Source: Chromatiales bacterium (GTDB lineage: Bacteria > Pseudomonadota > Gammaproteobacteria > SZUA-140). From it: 14,627 bases of DNA. Where the stretch lies: contig JAITWN010000136.1 of NCBI GenBank assembly GCA_031285245.1, positions 1-14,627 of the forward strand, in the 5' to 3' direction. A program made the position numbers and the translations under genes. This document shows, one piece after another, positions 1 to 6,920 of the stretch. The notes beneath the pieces are model-generated. The model had not been told where the DNA came from, made no database searches, and saw only the letters and a list, made by a program, of their open reading frames with translations. The number at the start of each line of letters is the position of its first letter. The first letter of the stretch is position 1.

Positions 1-557
1 AGGCGTGGGATCCTGAACTAGTTGCCAGTGGCACCGAAATGGATCATTTACGCCGGCGGTATCTTGAACGCTTTATGCCGCACTTCGAGCGTATGACCGA
101 TTTGCTGCGCATCGAGGAACGTATCGACGCCAGCTATCTGGCAGGCTGGGATCAGGCGGAAGACCTCAAGGATGCGCTCAAACGCTCATTACCCGCAGAT
201 CGGGCCATCGGCTATACGCGGCTCGGTCCGCATCGCGCAGATATCGCGTTTAAACGCGGTGCAGCGCAGGTACGTGAAGATCTTTCGCGAGGACAGATCA
301 AGATTCTGGTGTGCGCATTGCATCTGGCACAAGCGGCAGTATTTGGTGAAGCAACGAACAGGCAGGTATTACTGCTGGTGGACGATCTCACCGCAGAATT
401 GGATGAACATCATGCCAGCCGCTTGCTGGAAAGAATCACCGATATGGGCTTACAGACCTTTATTACCAGCGCGGAACCGCGATTACAGGAATTGCTGGCG
501 GGAGTAACACATCAGCTGTTCCACGTGGAACACGGGGAAGTTCGGGAAGTGATATAA
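1..557 (+). CDS. recF: RecF, DNA replication/repair ATPase (3' part only)
   Basis: This is the C-terminal half of RecF; the 5' end lies outside the window. The reading frame is open from base 3, starting with residues AWDPELVASG, and gives 184 residues against about 360 for a whole RecF. RecF is a cytosolic SMC/ABC-type ATPase that binds gapped DNA and, with RecO and RecR, loads RecA. Visible motifs are the ABC signature DLSRGQIK, followed by the family-typical LVCALHLAQ stretch, then Walker B VLLLVDDL with D-loop AELD, and the switch region FITSAE. The Walker A half is off the left edge. The next gene is gyrB 31 nt downstream, the classical dnaA-dnaN-recF-gyrB order at the origin. The last codons (LFHVEH) contain a perfect 16-bp palindrome resembling parS. 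The stop codon lies inside the gyrB -10 element. Confidence 0.96.
   Translation, partial: AWDPELVASGTEMDHLRRRYLERFMPHFERMTDLLRIEERIDASYLAGWDQAEDLKDALKRSLPADRAIGYTRLGPHRADIAFKRGAAQVREDLSRGQIKILVCALHLAQAAVFGEATNRQVLLLVDDLTAELDEHHASRLLERITDMGLQTFITSAEPRLQELLAGVTHQLFHVEHGEVREVI
517..532. promoter_or_regulatory. parS: Putative parS site (ParB-binding palindrome) inside recF
   Basis: The sequence TGTTCCACGTGGAACA is its own exact reverse complement over 16 bp. Chromosomal parS sites have the consensus TGTTTCACGTGAAACA, and the core GTTCCACGTGGAAC is the form described for Pseudomonas chromosomes. Such sites cluster near oriC and load ParB for chromosome segregation, and the recF-gyrB context fits that. 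The other CACGTG hexamers I found in the window lack matching flanks. One caution is that the RecF C-terminal peptide FHVEH, if conserved, would by itself favour part of this sequence. The parAB genes are not in the window. Confidence 0.8.
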
Positions 558-558
558 T
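550..558 (+). promoter_or_regulatory. Extended -10 promoter for gyrB
   Basis: TGATATAAT matches the sigma-70 extended -10 consensus TGnTATAAT exactly. It overlaps the recF stop codon (555-557). No good -35 hexamer lies 16-18 bp upstream, which is common for extended -10 promoters. Transcription would start near 565, giving a leader of about 24 nt before the gyrB ATG at 589, which has the ribosome binding site TGGAGA at 578-583. The -35 region coincides with the putative parS palindrome. The start site is inferred from spacing only. Confidence 0.65.
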
Positions 559-588
559 ACGCAGCTTGCGGCGGGCCTGGAGAAACAA

Positions 589-2997
589 ATGGAAGACGCT
601 CAGAGTTACGACTCTTCGAAAATCAAAGTCTTGCGTGGTCTGGACGCCGTCCGGAAGCGACCGGGAATGTATATCGGTGATACCGATGATGGCACCGGTT
701 TGCACCACATGGTCTTTGAGGTGGTCGATAACTCGGTGGACGAAGCGCTGGCGGGTTATTGCAGCGAAATCACCGTCACCATCCATGCCGACAATTCTGT
801 CACCGTGACTGATAACGGTCGCGGGATTCCGGTAGATATTCATCCCGAAGAAGGCCGTTCCGCTGCGGAAGTCATCATGACTGTGCTGCATGCCGGTGGC
901 AAATTCGATGACAACTCCTATAAGGTATCAGGCGGTTTGCATGGCGTGGGCGTGTCGGTGGTCAATGCGCTTTCCGAGGAGCTTATCCTCACCATCAGGC
1001 GCAATAAGCAAATCTACCGCCAGTTTTATCGCATGGGCGAACCCCAGGCGCCGCTGGCACCGGTTGGCACGGCGGATTACACCGGTACCGAGATTCGTTT
1101 CAAACCTAGTGCTGAGATCTTTTCCGATACTGAGATTCACTACGATGTGCTCGCCAAACGTCTACGCGAGCTGTCTTTCCTCAATAATGGCGTAAGAATC
1201 AGCCTCACTGACGAACGTTCGGGGCGTGCGGATTTGTTTGCCTATGAGGGTGGCATCAGCGCTTTCGTGGAGCATCTCAATCGTAATAAAACCCCACTGC
1301 ATCCTGCGGTAGTGCACTTCAGCGCTGAGCGCAATGGCATTGCAATCGAAGTAGCGATGCAGTGGAATGACTCCTATATTGAGAATATTTTCTGCTATAC
1401 CAATAACATACCGCAGCGTGACGGTGGTACGCACTTAGTTGGCTACCGCACCGCGCTGACGCGTTCGCTGAATCAATATATAGAGAATGAAGGTTTGGCC
1501 AAGAAGGCCAAGGTCAGCCCAGTCGGTGATGATGCCCGCGAAGGTCTGACCGCGGTAATTTCCGTGAAGTGCCCTGACCCCAAGTTTTCCTCGCAAACCA
1601 AGGAAAAACTAGTGTCGTCCGAGGTGCGTACGGTGGTTGAATCCGTAACCGCGGAAAAGCTGCAAGAATTCCTGCTCGAATACCCACGTGATGCGCAGGC
1701 CATTACCGCCAAGATCATCGATGCGGCACGTGCTCGCGAGGCAGCGCGTAAGGCGCGCGAGATGACGCGCCGTAAAGGCGTGCTCGATATCGCGGGTTTG
1801 CCCGGCAAATTGGCGGATTGTCAGGAAAAAGATCCAAAGCTGTCTGAGCTGTTCTTGGTTGAGGGTGACTCTGCAGGCGGGTCTGCCAAGCAGGGACGTG
1901 ATCGCCGTTATCAAGCCATTCTGCCCCTCAAGGGTAAGATCCTGAATGTGGAAAAAGCTAGATTTGACAAAGTGTTATCGTCTGCCGAAATCGGTACGCT
2001 AATCACAGCGCTCGGCTGCGGCATCGGTAAGGAAGACTATCACCCGGACAAATTGCGCTATCACCGCATCATCATCATGACCGACGCAGACGTGGACGGT
2101 TCACACATTCGCACCTTGCTGCTGACCTTTTTCTATCGCCAAATGCCAGAGCTGGTCGAGCGTGGACATATCTATATCGCGCAGCCGCCGCTGTATAAGG
2201 TCAAGCGGGGTAAGCATGAGCGTTATGTGAAAGACGATGCCGAGCTGAATTCGCTGTTGTTACAGCATGCGGTTGAGGGTTCGCGTCTGCACGTTTCTGC
2301 CGACGTGCCGCCGATCAGCGAGCAGGCATTGGCGGATCTCGCGAGTGGCTATATGTCGGTGCAGAATTCGATCCGGCGTTTGTCGCGCCATTGGAATCCG
2401 CGCGTACTGGAACAGCTTGTCTATCTTCCGGTACTAACGCCTGACATCGCGCGTAATGAGGCTGCGCGTCTTGCTGATTGGTGCCAGAAACTTAAGTCAC
2501 GCCTTACTGCGCGCCATGAAGGCCAGGGCACTCGTTTCGAAGTCGCTGCCGGTCTGGGCGGTGAAGTGTTCGTCACCGAATATCTGCACGGTATTGGCAA
2601 CAGCACCACGCTGACGCCGGATTTTTTCGGCTCTGGAGAATATCGCAGCATGTCGCAGCTCGGCATTAAGCTCGATGGTTTGATCGGCGATGGTGCGTTC
2701 GTGCAGCGCGGTGAGAAGCGTCGTGCCATCAACACGTTTGAGCAAGCCTTCGAGTGGATGATGGAAGAAGCCAAGCGTGGTCAGCAGATCCAACGCTACA
2801 AAGGTCTTGGCGAAATGAATCCCGAACAGCTTTGGGAAACAACGATGAACATCGAAACTCGTCGCTTGCTCAAAGTGCAGGTCGAGGATGCTGTCGCTGC
2901 CGATGAAATCTTCACCACCCTCATGGGTGATCAGGTGGAGCCACGTCGCGAGTTCATCGAGCAACACGCGTTGTCGGTTTCCAATCTGGACGTATAA
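589..2997 (+). CDS. gyrB: DNA gyrase subunit B
   Basis: This is the ATPase subunit of the A2B2 type II topoisomerase that introduces negative supercoils. The protein has 802 residues, close to 804 in E. coli. The GHKL ATPase domain shows GLDAVRKRPGMYIGDT near residue 16, the catalytic Glu in FEVVDNSVDEAL (E44), DNGRGIP near 76, and the lid GGLHGVGVSVVNALS near 115. R138 matches the E. coli aminocoumarin-contact Arg136. The TOPRIM domain carries EGDSAGGSAKQGRDRR (E425) and the metal-binding DADVDG (D499, D501, D503). The Gram-negative-type insertion spans roughly residues 550-730, before QRYKGLGEMNPEQLWETT. The start is set by the ribosome binding site TGGAGA 5 nt upstream and by the N-terminal alignment. 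The quinolone-pocket residues D427 and K448 are the usual ones. The gene is probably driven by the promoter at the recF stop and may be supercoiling-sensitive, as gyrase genes usually are (inference). Confidence 0.99.
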   Translation: MEDAQSYDSSKIKVLRGLDAVRKRPGMYIGDTDDGTGLHHMVFEVVDNSVDEALAGYCSEITVTIHADNSVTVTDNGRGIPVDIHPEEGRSAAEVIMTVLHAGGKFDDNSYKVSGGLHGVGVSVVNALSEELILTIRRNKQIYRQFYRMGEPQAPLAPVGTADYTGTEIRFKPSAEIFSDTEIHYDVLAKRLRELSFLNNGVRISLTDERSGRADLFAYEGGISAFVEHLNRNKTPLHPAVVHFSAERNGIAIEVAMQWNDSYIENIFCYTNNIPQRDGGTHLVGYRTALTRSLNQYIENEGLAKKAKVSPVGDDAREGLTAVISVKCPDPKFSSQTKEKLVSSEVRTVVESVTAEKLQEFLLEYPRDAQAITAKIIDAARAREAARKAREMTRRKGVLDIAGLPGKLADCQEKDPKLSELFLVEGDSAGGSAKQGRDRRYQAILPLKGKILNVEKARFDKVLSSAEIGTLITALGCGIGKEDYHPDKLRYHRIIIMTDADVDGSHIRTLLLTFFYRQMPELVERGHIYIAQPPLYKVKRGKHERYVKDDAELNSLLLQHAVEGSRLHVSADVPPISEQALADLASGYMSVQNSIRRLSRHWNPRVLEQLVYLPVLTPDIARNEAARLADWCQKLKSRLTARHEGQGTRFEVAAGLGGEVFVTEYLHGIGNSTTLTPDFFGSGEYRSMSQLGIKLDGLIGDGAFVQRGEKRRAINTFEQAFEWMMEEAKRGQQIQRYKGLGEMNPEQLWETTMNIETRRLLKVQVEDAVAADEIFTTLMGDQVEPRREFIEQHALSVSNLDV

Positions 2998-3010
2998 AAC
3001 CGCTGTATTT

Positions 3011-3066
3011 CATGCACGGAGCGATGATGCCCCGTGCATGCGTCGCTCTTGAAATAATTCAAGAGC
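3011..3066. terminator. Hairpin pair between convergent gyrB and the cyclic-di-GMP gene
   Basis: Two perfect inverted repeats fill the gap after gyrB. The first is CATGCACGG (3011-3019) with CCGTGCATG (3032-3040), around a 12-nt loop. The second is GCTCTTGAA (3045-3053) with TTCAAGAGC (3058-3066), around the loop ATAA, and it covers the stop codon of the minus-strand gene. Neither is followed by a strong T-run, so intrinsic termination is uncertain. The position between two convergent genes is what suggests a terminator role. GAGCGA (3019-3024) could alternatively pair with TCGCTC (3043-3048). Confidence 0.45.
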
Positions 3067-5491
3067 TCGCTTGTTTCAGTGCAGAAATTTCTGCTTCGCT
3101 CGTTTCAGTCGTCATCATATGGCTTAGTTCATCCATCATGTGACTCTGCTGATTGATGGGCAGTGGCTTGCCGATGTAATAGCCCTGGATTTCATCACAG
3201 GCTTCTTTGTTGAGGAAATCAAACTCGTCTACGGTTTCAACTCCTTCAGCGAGTACCGGCAGATTAAGACCACGGCCGAGTCCAAGCACGGCGCGCACGA
3301 TGGCGGCGGCCTGCTCGCTCTTATCGACTGAATGCACCAGCGATGCGTCGATCTTGATCTTGTCGAAGGGGAAGGAACGCAGATTCGACAAGGACGAATA
3401 GCCCGTGCCGAAATCATCCATGGCGATATGGACGCCGAGCTCTTTCAGTTTGCGCAGCGAACTCAGTGCGCGCTCCAAATCACGGATCAGTGCGGTTTCA
3501 GTAATTTCGAGTTCCAGTTGCTGCGCTGGCAAGCCGGTTTCCAGCAGCACATCCCGCACCAATTGCGCAAACCCTGGGTTGTGCAGTTGAATCGCAGAGA
3601 CGTTTACCGCAACCGTCAAATCCCCAGGCCAAGTCGTTGCTTCGCTACAAGCCTGACGCAAGACCCATTCGCCGATCTGAAGAATAACTCCGCATTCTTC
3701 GGCGATCGGGATAAAGAGGGCTGGTGATACCAAGCCACGAGTAGTTGAGTCCCAGCGCAGCAGTGCTTCAAATCCTGTCAGTTTCTGATCCGTTGTACGG
3801 ACTTGCGGCTGGAAAACCAGCGAAAATTCGTTGTTGGAAATCGCATAGCGCAATTCATGTTCGATCAATCGGCGATTACGAACTTCATCGCCCATCGTAG
3901 GTTTGTAAAAGCGATAAGTCGCGCGTCCCTCCGCTTTCGCGCAGTAGAGCGCCGCATCAGCATGATTCATCAATGCAGCGCGATCTTCACCATCGGTGGG
4001 AAAGATAGAAATGCCAATGCTGGTGGAAGCGAGTCCTTTTACCAGAGAGTTATCGTTGAGCTCTGTGGCTAGGGCCGTCAACACATTTTTCGCTATACGG
4101 CCGGCATGCTCTGGATCACTCAAGCCTGGCGCCAGAATGGCAAACTCATCACCACCCAAACGCGCCAGCATTTGGCCTTCACGCAGCGTCGCTTTGGCGC
4201 AGCGCGCGAAGGTCTGGAGCAGCTCATCACCTGTGGCGTGACCAAAGATATCGTTGATCTCCTTGAAGCGATCGAGGTCAAGACAGAGTACCGCCAGATG
4301 CTGTTTGCTGAACTTTCCGCCAGAGCGATGAAGCGTGACCAACCTGTCGAGCTCGGCATTGAATGTTGCTCTATTAGCGAGACCCGTGAGTAGATCATGG
4401 TGCGCCAGAAAGTGAATATCCTGCTCCGCGCTTTTGCGCGCGCGTAGATCACGCACCGCAATCGCCGTATATTGGCCATCTGGCAGCTCGATTTGTCTTG
4501 AAATCACTTCAACAGGAATTGCTTTTTTTCCCCCGACAATCCGCACTTCGCTTTCAAAGGGAAGATTGGGTTCGTCCTTGAGTCTGCGCGTAATGTCATT
4601 GGACAGAATCTCGAACGCTCTCTTGCCGATGAGAGCATGTTCTTCTATACCAAATAGCGTTGCCAGGCTGAGATTGGCGGTAACGATCACGTCGTCTTTG
4701 CAAACCATCAGTCCTTCGAATGCCGCATTAGTCAGCCCACGCATCCGCTCGAATTCGCGTTTTGCCTGGCGATCACGAATGCTGAGAGTGAGTCCACCAA
4801 TGGCGAGCAATAAAATGGTGAAAGCGCCGATGGATACAAACGTGGCAAGCTTCTGTGGAGAAATCGCCAGAGGAGGGAGGTGTTCTTGCGGGTCAGAGAC
4901 GATGGTTGCAGCTAGCATCGAGGTGAAATGAAGACCGCAAATTGCAGCCGTCAGCAGCAGCGCACCTTGGATGGTCGAGCGGGTGCTAGAGTTACTCAAT
5001 CCGACACGAAGCGCTGCTGCGCTGAGCCCTAATCCTAGTATGATCGATATCAGGATCGGCCATAGCGTCCAATCAATGTGTCCGGGGACTTTGTACGCGG
5101 CAACCCCCACGTAGTGCATGACTGCGATACCGCAGCCAATGACGGTGCCTCCAAGCCATGGCGCATATCGATCTGTCGCAATACTGACGGCAAGACCAAC
5201 ACGTGTCAGCACAATAGCTATAAAAAGCGATGCGCCAGTCAAGATTAGACTGTAGCCCGACGACAGTGTTGGAGCGTAAGCCAGCATCGCGATGAAATGC
5301 GTTGCCCAGATGCCAGAGCCGGTTGTCAGTGCAGTAATCCACAGCCACACTCCCTGCGCTGAGCCAAGTGCATTTTGCGCATGACGCAGCAGGCTGATTG
5401 CCGTGAGAGAGGCAAGACAGCAAACCAGCGCTGCGAGTGCAACGAGCCTCAGATCGTGTTCGTGGACGAGATAGGTATAAGCGTGATGCAT
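3059..5491 (-). CDS. Membrane MHYT-PAS-GGDEF-EAL cyclic-di-GMP turnover protein
   Basis: The protein has 810 residues from the ATG at 5491. About seven transmembrane segments lie within residues 13-237. They carry three MHYT-like motifs: ATHFIAM (63-69), VMHYVGV (124-130) and GLHFTSM (186-192). The MHYT domain is a proposed sensor of diatomic gases through bound copper. A PAS-like domain follows (about 255-350). The diguanylate cyclase domain has an intact GGDEF (446-450), but the inhibitory-site motif RxxD upstream reads REGQ. The EAL phosphodiesterase domain has EALLRW (E575), the Asn in AVNVSA, the Glu in EITE, DDFGTGYSS, EGVET and the Gln in EIQGYYIGKPL, so it looks catalytically complete. 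An in-frame GTG at 5578 would add 29 residues without family resemblance. The ATG gives the usual short N-terminus before HDLRLVALA but lacks a clear ribosome binding site. No functional partner is adjacent. Which activity dominates cannot be read from sequence. Confidence 0.95.
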   Translation of the reverse strand: MHHAYTYLVHEHDLRLVALAALVCCLASLTAISLLRHAQNALGSAQGVWLWITALTTGSGIWATHFIAMLAYAPTLSSGYSLILTGASLFIAIVLTRVGLAVSIATDRYAPWLGGTVIGCGIAVMHYVGVAAYKVPGHIDWTLWPILISIILGLGLSAAALRVGLSNSSTRSTIQGALLLTAAICGLHFTSMLAATIVSDPQEHLPPLAISPQKLATFVSIGAFTILLLAIGGLTLSIRDRQAKREFERMRGLTNAAFEGLMVCKDDVIVTANLSLATLFGIEEHALIGKRAFEILSNDITRRLKDEPNLPFESEVRIVGGKKAIPVEVISRQIELPDGQYTAIAVRDLRARKSAEQDIHFLAHHDLLTGLANRATFNAELDRLVTLHRSGGKFSKQHLAVLCLDLDRFKEINDIFGHATGDELLQTFARCAKATLREGQMLARLGGDEFAILAPGLSDPEHAGRIAKNVLTALATELNDNSLVKGLASTSIGISIFPTDGEDRAALMNHADAALYCAKAEGRATYRFYKPTMGDEVRNRRLIEHELRYAISNNEFSLVFQPQVRTTDQKLTGFEALLRWDSTTRGLVSPALFIPIAEECGVILQIGEWVLRQACSEATTWPGDLTVAVNVSAIQLHNPGFAQLVRDVLLETGLPAQQLELEITETALIRDLERALSSLRKLKELGVHIAMDDFGTGYSSLSNLRSFPFDKIKIDASLVHSVDKSEQAAAIVRAVLGLGRGLNLPVLAEGVETVDEFDFLNKEACDEIQGYYIGKPLPINQQSHMMDELSHMMTTETSEAEISALKQASS

Positions 5492-5658
5492 CGCGTTATG
5501 TTTTTCGTCGTTTGGCACAAAGCGCAAAAAATTGGGAGCGTAGCGATCCGTTGAATCCGTGATGATGCCTCCTATCACGGGCTACGGATCTCTATGTCGG
5601 CACGAAGGGTAGGATAATGAGACAAGTTCACACATTTTGCGGACAGCGGACAGATGGG

Positions 5659-5919
5659 TCTCTTGGCTCCCTCTCTCGCTCGCGAGACCTCTGCGAATGG
5701 GCCCGTTGCTCTTTTTCAGAAATCGTAGGTTGGGCTGAATGCTAGTGAAGCCCAACGTCGGAGCGATTCATCTCAGAGGTCGGTGACCGGGCAAGTGCCG
5801 GGAGACTTTTTCAAAACCGTTGGCGCGCAGCGGCTCCGCATCCTGAAAAAGAGCAGCGGGCGCCGCAGGTCACCGTTTCGCAGAGGCTGCGCTCGCGGAA
5901 GAGGGCTGGGGAGAGGGTA
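5659..5919. repeat. Cluster of REP/BIME-like inverted repeats
   Basis: Three related units are visible. Unit 1 on the plus strand runs from CCTCTGCGAA (5688-5697) to CCCGTTGCTCTTTTTCAG (5702-5719). Unit 3 on the minus strand has CCTCTGCGAA (5886-5877), CGGTGACC (5875-5868) and CCCGCTGCTCTTTTTCAG (5860-5843). The 18-bp ends of units 1 and 3 match at 17 positions in inverted orientation. Unit 2 on the plus strand has CGGTGACC (5781-5788) and CTTTTTCA (5806-5813) and forms a 95-bp inverted pair with unit 3, centred near 5828. Short pyrimidine- or purine-rich flanks (CCCTCTC/GAGAGGG) sit outside units 1 and 3. Opposed degenerate copies in an intergenic space are the hallmark of REP/BIME-type repeats. 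No transposase is present here. Confidence 0.7.
5729..5756. repeat. GTTGGGCT/AGCCCAAC hairpin
   Basis: Perfect 8-bp arms, GTTGGGCT (5729-5736) and AGCCCAAC (5749-5756), enclose a 12-nt loop. With the preceding GTAG it resembles the 'GTAGGTTGGGCT...AGCCCAAC' short repeat that I recall as common in intergenic DNA of many proteobacteria. It lies inside the larger repeat cluster. It has no T-run, so a terminator role is not supported. Confidence 0.6.
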
Positions 5920-5933
5920 AAAGCAGAGAGCAG

Positions 5934-6920
5934 CTATTCCCCGCGCGCAATATCAAGCGCGCCCAGCAATCCGACGCGAGGGTTGGTTACCACTGCTACT
6001 GGTATCGAGCGCGCTAGCGTGCTCATTCTGCCCTTGGCGTTGAAGGCGTTGATGAAGCGGTTGTTCTTGGCCATCGCATCGAGAATGCGCGGCGCGATAC
6101 CGCCAGAGATGAAGAGACCGCCATAAGGCAGCGTGGTTAGGGCAAGGTTGCTCGCATGTGTGCCGTAGTTGTGGATGAAGAGTCCGAGCGCTTCGCGCGC
6201 GAGCTCCTCATGCGCCGCGTGCTCAGAGATTGCGGCGGCGGGATCACCGGTCAGCATCGCGTGCGCGAGTTTCGCGCTTGCGCGCTTAGGATGGCGCTCT
6301 GCGAGAAAACGATAAGTATCGGCGAGACCCGGGCCAGATATAACAAACTCTAAGGGAATGTAATCTCCATAACGCGCACCGAGCCAGGCGTGCTGTTCGC
6401 GCGCAAGCGCTCCATGAGGCGAAAAATCCGCATGACCACCTTCTGATGGCAGCGCATGGTAACGCCCATCGCGCCACACTAACTGCCCGACACCAAGCCC
6501 TGTGCCGGCTCCGATCACTGCGCGTAAACCTTGGGGTTGAGGCACGCCTGCCTGCAATTCATGCAGCTCTTCTGGTTGCATGACATCGATACCATAGGCT
6601 TGGGCCTGAAAATCATTGATGAGCTGAATCGATGCAATACCGAGGTGCGTTTGCATGCGCGCAACATCAAGATGCCAACCGACGTTGGTGACATGCGCGC
6701 TTGTGCCATCGGCGGTGATGGGGCCAGCAACCGCAAAGCAAGCGCGCTGCGGTTTGTCGCCGGCGCAGGAGGCAAGGAATTCTTCCACCATCGTTTCGAA
6801 TTCGGCGTAGTCCGCGCTGAGATAGCGGCGCTCGTGCAGAATTTCGATCCTGTCTGCGCCGGCATCAGCAATGCTGAGCAGAGTTTTGGTGCCACCAATG
6901 TCTGCGGCGAGAACTAGCAT
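5934..6920 (-). CDS. glk: Glucokinase (bacterial Glk family)
   Basis: This cytosolic enzyme phosphorylates glucose with ATP to glucose 6-phosphate. The 328-residue protein matches the E. coli Glk family (about 320) rather than the ROK family, as it lacks the ROK zinc-binding cysteine motif. Visible motifs are the N-terminal phosphate loop DIGGTKT (7-13), INDF with the putative catalytic base D103, GAGTGLG (137-143), EGGHADF (160-166), SGPGL (195-199) and the late GGLFISGGIAPRI. The start is ATG with ribosome binding site TGGAGA about 8 nt upstream. It overlaps the end of pgl by 7 nt, which implies translational coupling. With pgl it feeds the pentose phosphate or Entner-Doudoroff route. zwf, edd and eda are not beside it in this window. 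Confidence 0.97.
   Translation of the reverse strand: MLVLAADIGGTKTLLSIADAGADRIEILHERRYLSADYAEFETMVEEFLASCAGDKPQRACFAVAGPITADGTSAHVTNVGWHLDVARMQTHLGIASIQLINDFQAQAYGIDVMQPEELHELQAGVPQPQGLRAVIGAGTGLGVGQLVWRDGRYHALPSEGGHADFSPHGALAREQHAWLGARYGDYIPLEFVISGPGLADTYRFLAERHPKRASAKLAHAMLTGDPAAAISEHAAHEELAREALGLFIHNYGTHASNLALTTLPYGGLFISGGIAPRILDAMAKNNRFINAFNAKGRMSTLARSIPVAVVTNPRVGLLGALDIARGE

Larger units (their letters stand above)
5492..5933. other. Gene-free stretch between glk and the cyclic-di-GMP gene
   Basis: I see no plausible gene in these 442 bp. The right part (about 5659-5919) is a cluster of imperfect repeats and hairpins, listed separately. The left part should hold the promoter of the downstream minus-strand gene, but I find no convincing -35/-10 pair. 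It does contain a strong ribosome-binding-like AGGAGG on the minus strand (5574-5569) with no ATG, GTG or TTG within about 12 nt downstream. A tandem 7-bp GCGGACA repeat at about 5639-5652 looks trivial. Confidence 0.6.

Noticed and set aside
1684..1734. Further CACGTG hexamers in gyrB as additional parS sites
   Set aside because: Their flanks do not form the extended palindrome; only the central hexamer matches.
5460..5578. N-terminal extension of the MHYT protein repeating TDRYAP seen again within the membrane domain
   Set aside because: The two stretches differ at the DNA level and the extension is probably not translated; treated as coincidence.
5579..5933. CRISPR array or insertion sequence in the repeat-rich spacer
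   Set aside because: Repeats are inverted, imperfect and irregularly spaced, and no cas or transposase gene is nearby.
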